From Verrucomicrobia bacterium TMED56 (GTDB lineage: Bacteria > Verrucomicrobiota > Verrucomicrobiia > Opitutales > Seribacteraceae), in NCBI GenBank assembly GCA_002167265.1, contig NHDJ01000035.1, positions 13,321 through 29,279 of the forward strand: DNA of 15,959 bases, read 5' to 3'. The notes under the pieces were generated by a model. It saw nothing but the letters and a program-made list of their open reading frames with translations. It did no database searches and was not told where the DNA came from. Made by a program: the position numbers and the translations under genes. Below, piece by piece: positions 9,180 through 15,959 of this stretch (within the stretch, counting starts at the first letter, position 1; the number at the start of each line of letters is the position of its first letter).

Positions 9180-9195
9180 GGTTCCGAGTGGAACC
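9180..9195 (+). terminator. Hairpin after the secreted-protein gene, possible weak terminator
   Basis: GGTTCC (9180-9185) pairs perfectly with GGAACC (9190-9195) around a GAGT loop, 18 bases after the stop of the secreted-protein gene. A moderately T-rich stretch follows rather than a clean T run. It may be a weak terminator or an mRNA-stabilising hairpin separating that gene from the glycosyltransferase group. Confidence 0.35.
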
Positions 9196-9227
9196 GGTTG
9201 TAAATTTGTTATGTTTTGGGTCTAGCA

Positions 9228-12083
9228 ATGGTTTTATCCAATGATTTACCAAGTTTAAATTTTAAACCCAAATATCTTTCAGATGTTAGCAGTTGGCATG
9301 AACATTTACATTTTGCGTATGATTTAGTTGCCAAAGTTTCACCTAAAAACATTGTCGAGTTAGGGGTTCATTATGGAGACTCTTACTTTACCTTTTGTCA
9401 GTCAGTAAAAGATCATGAAATAGATTGTCGCTGTTTTGGAATCGATACTTGGAAGGGAGAAGAACATGCCGGCCGTTATGGTGAGGAAGTTTGGGAAACG
9501 GTTATTGAGTATAATAATGCAAACTACCTAAATTTTTCCAATTTGATTCGCGGGACATTTTCATCTGCAGTTTCAAACTTTAAAGATCACACAATTGATA
9601 TTTTGCATATTGATGGTCTTCACACCTACGAAGCAGTAAAAAAGGACTTTTATACTTGGATTCCTAAAGTGAGCCTAAATGGTATTGTTTTGATTCACGA
9701 TATTGAAGAGTTTAGAGATGATTTTGGCGTGCATGAACTTTGGCAGGAAATTCAGAAAACATACTCTTGTTTTAGCTTTAATCATGGACACGGACTTGGA
9801 GTGGTTTTCAAAGAAAGCAAAAAAAGGGATATTGATTTTTATTTTACTAAATTCAGTGACAACATTTTAGACTCCGCATATTATCAAGCAAAGGGCGAAT
9901 CCCTAACCTTAGAGAAGGAGAGAGATTCTTTGAAACATAAAAATATTTCGCTGATTGCCGAGTACGAAATTATTAAAAAAAGCAATGAGAGTTTAGTCTG
10001 TGCTCTTGAAGACCAAAAACTATTGACTGAAGATTTAAAATCGGAAGTGGAGGAGTCTGAAACTCTTTTGGTCGATATTCAAAATAACCTCTCTAGCACA
10101 GTTCATGAAAATTTGTTGCTCCTTGATAAGCTTAAAAGAATAAAACATTCTCTATCATGGAAAATTACTAATCCGTTAAGATTCTTAAGACGAAAGTTCA
10201 TTGATCCATTTCAAAGAGATAAATCATTTTTTGATGCAAGATTATATCTTGAATTAAATCCCGATTTACAAGAATCCTTCGGTAATGATTTGGAAGGGGC
10301 TGCATCACATTTTTTAACTATTGGAAAAAAAGAAGGAAGACAGTTTTTACGCCCCCAATTGTCCAGTCGTTTAAATTATAAAGAATGGATACATGAATAT
10401 GATAAGATGGAAGGTTCTATGATCGAGAAGTTTTCAAAAGAATACACTGAATTAAAAGAAAGACCCTTGCTTTCTGTGGTTGTTCCTGTGTTTAACACTC
10501 CTCCCAAAATTCTCTTGGAAACAATAGACTCAGTAAAAAGACAAATTTATGAGAATTGGGAATTAATTATTGTGGATGATGATTCTAATCGTTCAGACAT
10601 CATTGAAACATTATCAGAACTTCAAGACTATGATAAACGCCTAAAAATAATTTTCAGGGATGAAAATGGACATATATCTGAAGCCTCTAATACTGGTTTA
10701 GAAAATGTATCGGGTGAGTTTGTTCTTTTCCTTGACCATGATGATCTTTTGCGGGAGCACTCTTTGCTTCGCTTTGCACAGACTCTTAATGAAAATCCTA
10801 CTTGCAAGTTGATTTATTCAGACGAGGACAAAATTAATTCGCTTGGAAAAAGGGTGGATCCATATTTTAAACCAGACTGGAATCCTGATCTTCTATTAAG
10901 TCAAAATTATATCTGTCATTTATGCTGCATTAATGTTGATTTGGTAAGGGAGATATCCGGATTTAGAAAAGGTTATGAGGGATGCCAAGATTGGGACCTT
11001 TTTTTAAGAGCAACGGAATTATTAAATGAAAATGAAATATTTCATATTCCGGAGATTCTTTATCATTGGCGAAAGGGAGGGGGTTCAACTGCTTCTGGGG
11101 CAAAAGCCAAGGAATATGTGTTCGAGAATTCCATAAAAACCATAGAGTCTGCCCTAGACAGAAGGAAAATTGAAGCTGAAGTGGAATTATCAGATGAATC
11201 AAATAATTACATACGAATTAAATATAATATCTCAAAAATTCAACCTCTTGTTTCTATAATTATTCCAACTAGAGACTACCTAAAATATTTAAGAGTGTGC
11301 ATTGAGGGGGTTCTGACTGGAACTTCTTACGAGAATTTTGAAATTCTTATTTTAGATAATGAATCAAAAGATAAATCTACTCTCGACTATTTTGATCAGT
11401 TAAGTAACGACGAAAGAATCAGAATAATTAAAACACCCGGTAAATTTAACTATTCAAAAATTAACAATTTAGGGGTGACATATGCAAAAGGTGAACTTTT
11501 GCTATTTCTCAATAATGATATCGAGCCTATCTCGGATAATTGGCTGACTGAAATGGTCAGCCATGGCATTCGTCCAGAAATTGGTTGTGTGGGAGCTAAA
11601 CTTCTTTATCCCAATGACACCATTCAGCATGGAGGGGTTGTTTTGGGACTGGGTGGTCTGGCAGGTCATGCGTTTAAAAGTTTTCCGATGGATCATTCAG
11701 GTTATAAAAACCGATTATGCCTTGTTCAAAATTACTCCGCAGTCACGGCAGCCTGCCTTTTGGTAAAAAAGAAATTATTCGAGCAAGTCGGTGGATTTAA
11801 TGAAGAGAATTTACAGGTTGCATTTAACGATGTTGATTTTTGTTTAAAAGTCAGAGAACAAGGTTTTCGAAATTTATGGACACCTTTCGCATTACTTTAT
11901 CATTTCGAGTCTGCATCTAGAGGAGATGATTTAAGTCCCAAAAAGCTTAAGAGGTTTAATAAAGAAGCTGAATATATGAAGAAAACTTGGAAAAACGAAT
12001 TATCTTTCGACCCTGCATATAATTCAAATCTCACATTAGACAGAGAAGATTTTTCTTTGGGTCTTCCTCGTTCCAGAAATTGA
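9228..12083 (+). CDS. Fusion protein: SAM methyltransferase, coiled coil and two family-2 glycosyltransferase domains
   Basis: With the ATG at 9228 the product is 951 residues; an in-frame TTG at 9216 would add four and is less likely. Residues about 35-190 form a class I SAM-dependent methyltransferase of the Methyltransf_24 type (motif I NIVELGVHYGDS at 41-52, FGIDTWKG at 70-77, HIDGLHTYE at 127-135). Residues 222-306 are a charged coiled coil. SLSWKITNPLR (308-318) is the linker often seen before glycosyltransferases in polysaccharide loci. A YLELNPDL...GKKEGR segment (340-371) follows. GT2 domain 1 (413-616) carries VDDDS, DHDD (503-506), SDEDK and QDWDL. GT2 domain 2 (673-896) carries LDNES, NNDIE (762-766) and DVDFC (868-872). 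It probably adds two sugars and methylates a glycan at the cytoplasmic face; the sugars are unknown. It opens a group with the next two genes. Confidence 0.93.
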   Translation: MVLSNDLPSLNFKPKYLSDVSSWHEHLHFAYDLVAKVSPKNIVELGVHYGDSYFTFCQSVKDHEIDCRCFGIDTWKGEEHAGRYGEEVWETVIEYNNANYLNFSNLIRGTFSSAVSNFKDHTIDILHIDGLHTYEAVKKDFYTWIPKVSLNGIVLIHDIEEFRDDFGVHELWQEIQKTYSCFSFNHGHGLGVVFKESKKRDIDFYFTKFSDNILDSAYYQAKGESLTLEKERDSLKHKNISLIAEYEIIKKSNESLVCALEDQKLLTEDLKSEVEESETLLVDIQNNLSSTVHENLLLLDKLKRIKHSLSWKITNPLRFLRRKFIDPFQRDKSFFDARLYLELNPDLQESFGNDLEGAASHFLTIGKKEGRQFLRPQLSSRLNYKEWIHEYDKMEGSMIEKFSKEYTELKERPLLSVVVPVFNTPPKILLETIDSVKRQIYENWELIIVDDDSNRSDIIETLSELQDYDKRLKIIFRDENGHISEASNTGLENVSGEFVLFLDHDDLLREHSLLRFAQTLNENPTCKLIYSDEDKINSLGKRVDPYFKPDWNPDLLLSQNYICHLCCINVDLVREISGFRKGYEGCQDWDLFLRATELLNENEIFHIPEILYHWRKGGGSTASGAKAKEYVFENSIKTIESALDRRKIEAEVELSDESNNYIRIKYNISKIQPLVSIIIPTRDYLKYLRVCIEGVLTGTSYENFEILILDNESKDKSTLDYFDQLSNDERIRIIKTPGKFNYSKINNLGVTYAKGELLLFLNNDIEPISDNWLTEMVSHGIRPEIGCVGAKLLYPNDTIQHGGVVLGLGGLAGHAFKSFPMDHSGYKNRLCLVQNYSAVTAACLLVKKKLFEQVGGFNEENLQVAFNDVDFCLKVREQGFRNLWTPFALLYHFESASRGDDLSPKKLKRFNKEAEYMKKTWKNELSFDPAYNSNLTLDREDFSLGLPRSRN

Positions 12084-12109
12084 ATGATTTATTTTAAAAA
12101 TACCTATTT

Positions 12110-12814
12110 GTGACAACTCCTCTCTTCATTTCAAAACGGAATCAATTTTACCATAAAATTAGTGGAAAGGGTTTGGAGATCGGTGCTTTTGAACATCCCG
12201 CCTGTCTACCTGAAAATTGTGAGGTGGTATACTGCGATGTAATTTCAAATGAAGAGGCAAAGGCTTTCTTCCCCGAGGTAAATCATACTTCATTAGTTTC
12301 TGTTGATCAAATAATCGACCTTGATCATGAAGGTTTAAAGATATTTGAAGATAGTAGCCAAGATTTTGTAATTATTAATCATGTAATTGAACATTTATTT
12401 GATCCAATTTCTGCAATCGTAGAATGTTTTCGTGTTCTTCGGCCAAATGGCTTTTTGATTTTGTCCGTACCGGATAAAAGATTTACATTCGACTGCAATC
12501 GACCGTTAACTTCAAACCAAGATATTTTCCAACGCGTAAAGCGAATACCTAAAGAACCTAACCCTGTAGATTATTTTGATATGTTGCAATTTGTTCATCC
12601 GGAACTTCTGGATGAATCTGCGGAAGTTAAGGAAGATGCTCTAAAAGGTTTTCATAGGAGAAGAGAGCATTTGAATATATGGACTGACCAAAGTTTCTTA
12701 TCCTTTATCGACGAAGTTTTGCACCAGAAAAAGATTAAATCAATACTTACAAATAAGGTTTTATCCAATGAAAACCAATTTGAGTTTTTCGGTATTTGGA
12801 AAAAGCTACTTTAA
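12110..12814 (+). CDS. Class I SAM-dependent methyltransferase of the polysaccharide cluster
   Basis: This 234-residue cytoplasmic protein shows a Methyltransf_11/23-like core: motif I GLEIGAFEHP (21-30), an acidic strand end YCD (41-43) that should contact the ribose of SAM, the post-motif NHVIEHLFD (90-98), and RVLRPNGFLILSVPDKRFTFD (108-128, helix and strand with a loop). HLNIWT (187-192) closes the fold, as in glycan-cluster methyltransferases. The substrate is not evident; sugar O-methylation or chain-end capping is plausible given its neighbours. The start is GTG at 12110: a stop lies in frame at 12095 and no ATG or TTG intervenes. It starts 26 bases after the glycosyltransferase fusion and its end overlaps or nearly touches the next gene, which suggests one transcript. 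Confidence 0.87.
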   Translation: MTTPLFISKRNQFYHKISGKGLEIGAFEHPACLPENCEVVYCDVISNEEAKAFFPEVNHTSLVSVDQIIDLDHEGLKIFEDSSQDFVIINHVIEHLFDPISAIVECFRVLRPNGFLILSVPDKRFTFDCNRPLTSNQDIFQRVKRIPKEPNPVDYFDMLQFVHPELLDESAEVKEDALKGFHRRREHLNIWTDQSFLSFIDEVLHQKKIKSILTNKVLSNENQFEFFGIWKKLL

Positions 12815-13542
12815 TCATATTGAAAATTTTAGATAGATTAAAACTTCGTTATTTTTCCAATGGCTATGGTTCAAAAGAATTTGACGCATTTATGCGCAAA
12901 GAGACTTTTATATTTGATATCTCATATGCAAAAACAAAGGTTGAAATTTTTGGGGAAAAATATCTCGATATTAATTCAAGAACGGGGGGTGTTTTTTGCT
13001 TTTTGCATTATGGAAGTTTTTTTCTCTCGGGAGTTGCATTAGTTCATTTATTAGGAATCAAATATACTGCGGTTGCTTCAAAAAGTAATCACAGATTTTT
13101 ATCTAATGATGAAGAATCCTTTTGGTTGGGAGTTTTTAAGAGAGTCAATAAATTGTATAGCAGGGACTTATTTTTTTCTGAGGAAAAACCAAAGAAGTTA
13201 ATTGATTGGTTAATTGATGAAAATTATCTTGGCGTAGCAATTGATGTTATTGAACCCGACAGATCAAATAAACTTAGCAATTTTGAGTTTTTTGGTTCGA
13301 AAGTAATTTTTCAAACAAGTGCAGCAAGAATTGCAAGAATTAGTGGCAAACCCTTGATTCCCTTAACGATCAGACATTGCCCTTGGACCTCTCAACATAA
13401 ACTTTTCATAGGAAAACCGATAATGGTAAGTGACGAGGTGCAGGCAATAAAGGAAGCCCTACAAAATTTTGAGAGGCTCACTCTTGATCACAAGTATCAA
13501 TATTTCCACGACATTCCATTATTGTACAAAGCTCAAAATTAA
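12796..13542 (+). CDS. Lipid A acyltransferase-like (LPLAT superfamily) protein with altered HX4D/E motif
   Basis: The 248-residue product resembles the LpxL/HtrB branch of the lysophospholipid acyltransferase superfamily. FCFLHYGSFFLSG (67-79) sits where the family has HxGNWE. D150 in GVAIDVIEPDR, then FEFFGSKVIF (163-172) and ARIARISGKPLIPLTIRH (177-194), match the downstream 'D-...-FFG-...-A-LA--TG-P-VP' pattern. The usual acid five residues after the histidine is Phe (F76), so acyltransferase activity is uncertain. It is shorter than typical HtrB (about 300 residues) and lacks an obvious N-terminal membrane helix. No ATG starts the frame: TTG at 12796 overlaps the methyltransferase by 19 bases, and TTG at 12820 would begin 5 bases after its stop. 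Neither has a Shine-Dalgarno. A role in acylating a glycan or its lipid carrier is inferred. Confidence 0.8.
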   Translation: MEKATLIILKILDRLKLRYFSNGYGSKEFDAFMRKETFIFDISYAKTKVEIFGEKYLDINSRTGGVFCFLHYGSFFLSGVALVHLLGIKYTAVASKSNHRFLSNDEESFWLGVFKRVNKLYSRDLFFSEEKPKKLIDWLIDENYLGVAIDVIEPDRSNKLSNFEFFGSKVIFQTSAARIARISGKPLIPLTIRHCPWTSQHKLFIGKPIMVSDEVQAIKEALQNFERLTLDHKYQYFHDIPLLYKAQN

Positions 13543-13565
13543 ACCTCATAAGATCCTGGCGGTTT

Positions 13566-14750
13566 TTAATTCCATTTATGATTAATATGGCAAATCCCCT
13601 GCTCCAAATCTGATTGGATAACCGTAATGTTTAAAAATTGGTTCGCATAGTCATGAGTGTGCAAACCTTTTGAGCAAAATAAACTGACATCCATCCTGAA
13701 ATTCCCTTTCAAAAGAGGAATTTCAGGATAATCAACGGAGAAAAATAATTGACCGTCGCCGTCTTTCTTGGATTTGATTCTATCATTGAAACTTCCACAG
13801 GACGCAACCATTTCCCCGGTAATTCTTCTAATTGAAAAAGCAATAGATGGGTTTGTGTTATTCGGGTCCAGAAAAATTACTTTTAATGAAAGAGTATCCT
13901 TTCGGCTCTTTAAAACAACATGCTTGTCGGATTTAGACCCATTTTTAGAAACCACAATACTTTTAATAGAGGGTTGACCAAATGATTGGTTTGAAGAATT
14001 CAAATTTATTCCTATATCATTTGAGTTTGAAACCTTGGATAATTGATCTTCTTGATAATTCAATGAAACTTCCTGTGGTATACCCTGTTCCTTAATTCTT
14101 CCTGATTCTAGCCATATAACCTTATCGCATAGAGCTTCTATTTGATACATCGAATGGGAGCAAAATAAAATGGTTGTTCCACGATCCTTTAAGCTCATGA
14201 TTTTGTTAAAGGATTTTTGGGAGAATTCTTGGTCGCCAACAGACAAGGCTTCGTCTATTATAAGAATATCAGGTGAAGTAGTTGTTGCTATTGCAAACGC
14301 TAAACGCATAGACATTCCAGTTGAGTAAGTTCTGACGGGTAGGTTAATAAAGTCATGAATATCAGCAAAATCAATAATTTGATCCAGGTATTTATCGGTT
14401 TCTTTTTTTGTTAAACCCATTATTGAACCACTGAGATATATATTTTCAATTCCAGTGAAGTCAGGGTGAAATCCTGCCCCAAGTTCAAGCAGAGCACCGA
14501 TTTTCCCATTAACTGAAATAGAACCAGAAGAAGGAGTCAGGGTCCCGCATACGATTTGGAGCAAAGTTGACTTGCCAGCTCCGTTTCTTCCAATTATTCC
14601 CCAAACCTCTCCATGTTTGATTTCAAGATTTACATTTGAAAGTGCTGTAATTTTTTTTGATTCAGGAGATTTTAGGAAAAGGTTATTTAGTATTGAAAAT
14701 TTCGAATACGAAATAAAACTTTTTGAAATTGATTTTAACTCAATTATCAT
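13566..14750 (-). CDS. wzt: ABC polysaccharide exporter ATP-binding protein with Wzt C-terminal domain
   Basis: The 394-residue protein is the nucleotide-binding subunit of an O-antigen or teichoic-acid type ABC exporter. It has Walker A GRNGAGKST (54-62), the GALLELGAGFHPDFTG segment (85-100) typical of Wzt/TagH, signature YSTGMSMRL (142-150), Walker B ILIIDEAL (162-169) and the H-loop histidine at 199 (CSHS). Residues about 250-394 form a Wzt_C-like beta-sandwich ending in the characteristic G-x-x-x-x-x-H-x-W (HKW near the end). In the Wzt family this domain recognises the capped end of the glycan before export. Its permease partner Wzm is not in the window. It faces the acyltransferase gene convergently, with only 23 bases between the stops. 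The ATG at 14750 has no Shine-Dalgarno. Its cytoplasmic location at the inner membrane follows from the family. Confidence 0.93.
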   Translation of the reverse strand: MIIELKSISKSFISYSKFSILNNLFLKSPESKKITALSNVNLEIKHGEVWGIIGRNGAGKSTLLQIVCGTLTPSSGSISVNGKIGALLELGAGFHPDFTGIENIYLSGSIMGLTKKETDKYLDQIIDFADIHDFINLPVRTYSTGMSMRLAFAIATTTSPDILIIDEALSVGDQEFSQKSFNKIMSLKDRGTTILFCSHSMYQIEALCDKVIWLESGRIKEQGIPQEVSLNYQEDQLSKVSNSNDIGINLNSSNQSFGQPSIKSIVVSKNGSKSDKHVVLKSRKDTLSLKVIFLDPNNTNPSIAFSIRRITGEMVASCGSFNDRIKSKKDGDGQLFFSVDYPEIPLLKGNFRMDVSLFCSKGLHTHDYANQFLNITVIQSDLEQGICHINHKWN

Positions 14751-14804
14751 CAGATGAAATTTTATAATATTTTAAAGGAAAGTTGATGAACCTTAATCAA
14801 ATCC

Positions 14805-14831
14805 ATTATTTAATCTTGAGGTGGAAGTCAA
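14805..14831 (-). promoter_or_regulatory. Possible sigma-70-like promoter for the wzt-like gene
   Basis: On the minus strand TTGACT (14831-14826) is followed after a 15-base spacer by AATAAT (14810-14805), 55 bases upstream of the ATG at 14750. The -35 and -10 each match five of six consensus bases, but the spacer is shorter than the usual 17. A terminator just upstream (14944-14967) means the gene needs its own promoter. In such AT-rich DNA a chance match is quite possible. The rest of 14751-14943 shows no other gene or clear structure. Confidence 0.3.
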
Positions 14832-14943
14832 AGGGAAGGTAATAAAGTGTGTGTAAAGTTTTAAAATAATAAAAGGTATTTTGGATAAGAAAAAGAAACT
14901 AGATATTGTTTTACTCTCGAGTTTTACAGTTCCAATAAAATAG

Positions 14944-14967
14944 AAAAGGCTCCTTAAGGAGCCTTTT
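14944..14967 (-). terminator. Perfect palindromic intrinsic terminator after the right-edge gene
   Basis: AAAAGGCTCC (14944-14953) and GGAGCCTTTT (14958-14967) form a perfect 10-base-pair stem around TTAA, 28 bases past the stop at 14996 when read on the minus strand. On that strand the stem is followed by a T-rich tail (TTTTCTATTTTATT), as in an intrinsic terminator. On the plus strand only four T residues follow, so it should work mainly for the minus-strand gene. Confidence 0.8.
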
Positions 14968-14995
14968 CAAAAGAAGAGTTTAAATAGAAAAATCT

Positions 14996-15874
14996 CTAAT
15001 TACTGGTAACATCATCAATTCCGATCCAACCGTTTCCATCATTAGCAGCGGATGTTGATTGAAGTTGTGCCGAATAATATCCAGGGTCCAGATCTATCAG
15101 TAATGCCGCCTCACTGGTTTCAATCACAGGCCATCCGTACAGGGAGGTTGACAAGGATGAAATTTCTGACGCGCTGGCATTGGTTCCAAAGTCATCATTT
15201 TCTCCAACTAAGACAGCTGGATCAACCGATTGGTCGTCATTCGGATCATTCACATATTTGTAAAGTACGATCTTGGTGTCTGCCATTACATTTGGAACTC
15301 CATACTGACTGAGTGATGGTCCACGACCACGGATGTATATTGTTCTGCTCCCTGTACCTGTTATCTGGAAACTTCCAAACATAAATTCACCCGTTGATAC
15401 TGGTCCTCTGGACGATAAGTGGGTAAATGATGAACTGGTTGAATTAACCAAGTCGACCGCAGCGACTCCAATTCCAGTCCCTCCACTTACATCCTCCACT
15501 TGACAGGTGTAAAAACCTGTTTCCAGTGTTGGAAGAGAAATTGCCTGAACAGCATTCAGGTTGACTACGGGTGTAAGTGAGGTTCTTGCACTCTCAATCG
15601 AGCTTATATTAGAGTTGGTCGTGTAATTGTCATTGTCTCCCTCGGAAACGGCTGTACTTCCTAGCAAAATGTTTGTGGCATCATTATACTTGAATAGACT
15701 AATTATAGGATCCGGTAAAAGAGAGTCAGCTGGTAAACCGTACTCGGAAAGCGTTGGTCCAATTCCCCTCATTAACACATCTCCACTAGCCGATAAAATG
15801 AAGCCCATGATTCTCTTGTCGTCGCCTGCTCCAATCTGTCCTCGGACACTTACACTTACTAAACGCGCATTTTG
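14996..15874 (-). repeat. Right arm of a diverged inverted paralogous repeat (secreted C-terminal module)
   Basis: This is the counterpart of 8284-9162 in opposite orientation. Both arms are 292 codons plus stop, start at the same QNARLVSVSVRGQIGAG motif and end in WIGIDDVTSN. Synonymous differences are frequent (for example GGTGCGGGAGAT against GGAGCAGGCGAC for GAGD). The arms enclose the glycan genes and the wzt-like gene. Confidence 0.85.
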
Positions 15875-15959
15875 AGATGCGATCGGATCGTCCAAGTTGT
15901 CGTTTACACCGTCGCCGTCTGTGTCTGCGAGGGATGGGTTGGTGTTGTAGCTTGAGCTA
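14996..15959 (-). CDS. C-terminal part of a secreted protein with thrombospondin-3-like calcium repeat and duplicated beta-rich module
   Basis: The frame is open from the right window edge to the TAG at 14996-14998, so the gene starts outside the window. A TTG (15895) lies within the frame but is not a believable start, because coding continues upstream through SYNTNPSLADTDGDGVNDN. The ADTDGDGVNDNLDDP stretch is a thrombospondin type-3-like calcium-binding repeat (D-x-D-x-D-G-x-x-D). After it come 292 residues in two related halves: RGQIGAG...RGIGPTLSEYG, then RGPVSTG...RGRGPSLSQYG. They are about 86% identical to the C-terminus of the 7987-9162 protein. No catalytic motif is seen. Extracellular location is inferred from the calcium repeat and from the paralog's signal peptide. 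A strong terminator follows the stop. Confidence 0.88.
   Translation of the reverse strand, partial: SSSYNTNPSLADTDGDGVNDNLDDPIASQNARLVSVSVRGQIGAGDDKRIMGFILSASGDVLMRGIGPTLSEYGLPADSLLPDPIISLFKYNDATNILLGSTAVSEGDNDNYTTNSNISSIESARTSLTPVVNLNAVQAISLPTLETGFYTCQVEDVSGGTGIGVAAVDLVNSTSSSFTHLSSRGPVSTGEFMFGSFQITGTGSRTIYIRGRGPSLSQYGVPNVMADTKIVLYKYVNDPNDDQSVDPAVLVGENDDFGTNASASEISSLSTSLYGWPVIETSEAALLIDLDPGYYSAQLQSTSAANDGNGWIGIDDVTSN

Noticed and set aside
9216..9218. TTG as the start of the methyltransferase/glycosyltransferase fusion
   Set aside because: An ATG follows only four codons later at 9228, and the extra residues add nothing recognisable.
13540..13568. Possible shared terminator between the convergent acyltransferase-like and wzt-like genes
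   Set aside because: Only a five-base AAACC/GGTTT pairing with a long loop can be drawn before the T run, which is too weak to call.
8284..15874. Inverted arms as terminal repeats of a composite transposon
   Set aside because: The arms are coding modules of larger secreted proteins, are diverged at third positions, and no transposase or target duplication is seen.
15893..15895. TTG as the start codon of the right-edge minus-strand gene
   Set aside because: The same frame stays open to the window edge and encodes a thrombospondin-3-like calcium repeat, so the TTG is internal and the real start lies outside the window.

Overview
The window looks like a chromosomal segment of a marine or aquatic, Gram-negative bacterium of the Verrucomicrobiota, probably Opitutae-like. 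I infer this from the secreted-protein modules, in particular the paired 'RGQIGAGDDKRIMGF...RGIGPTL' domains and the tryptophan/tyrosine-rich C-terminus, which I recall from that phylum. No rRNA or marker gene confirms it. A Gram-negative envelope fits the Wzt-type ATPase and the LpxL/HtrB-like acyltransferase. No start codon here has a convincing Shine-Dalgarno sequence, and GTG or TTG starts are needed in places.

Layout. Positions 1-219 hold the tail of a gene cut by the window edge, possibly a short-chain dehydrogenase. Positions 281-7930 encode a 2549-residue secreted protein. In order it has a signal peptide, a DUF4214-like segment, PepSY-like units, about thirteen carboxypeptidase-regulatory-like beta-sandwich repeats with one fibronectin-III-like domain among them, a ZU5-like domain, and an aromatic C-terminal repeat region. 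Positions 7987-9162 encode a smaller secreted protein with a CBM5/12-like N-terminus and a duplicated beta-rich C-terminal module. Positions 9228-13542 are a same-strand, tightly packed group in visibly more AT-rich DNA: a methyltransferase/double glycosyltransferase fusion, a second methyltransferase, and a lipid A acyltransferase-like protein. Convergent to this group, on the minus strand, is a Wzt-type ABC exporter ATPase (13566-14750). A strong palindromic terminator (14944-14967) follows, then a minus-strand gene cut by the right edge. Its last 292 residues are about 86% identical to the C-terminal module of the 7987-9162 protein.

How the parts may work together (inference). The glycosyltransferases, methyltransferases, acyltransferase and Wzt ATPase point to synthesis, modification and ABC export of a surface polysaccharide. 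The Wzm permease partner is not in the window. The flanking secreted proteins are probable surface or adhesion proteins. Two diverged copies of one secreted module, in opposite orientation, bracket the glycan genes. I see no tRNA, rRNA, CRISPR array, transposase or complete mobile element. The only gaps of note are 7931-7986 (no clear signal) and 14751-14995 (terminator and possible promoter).
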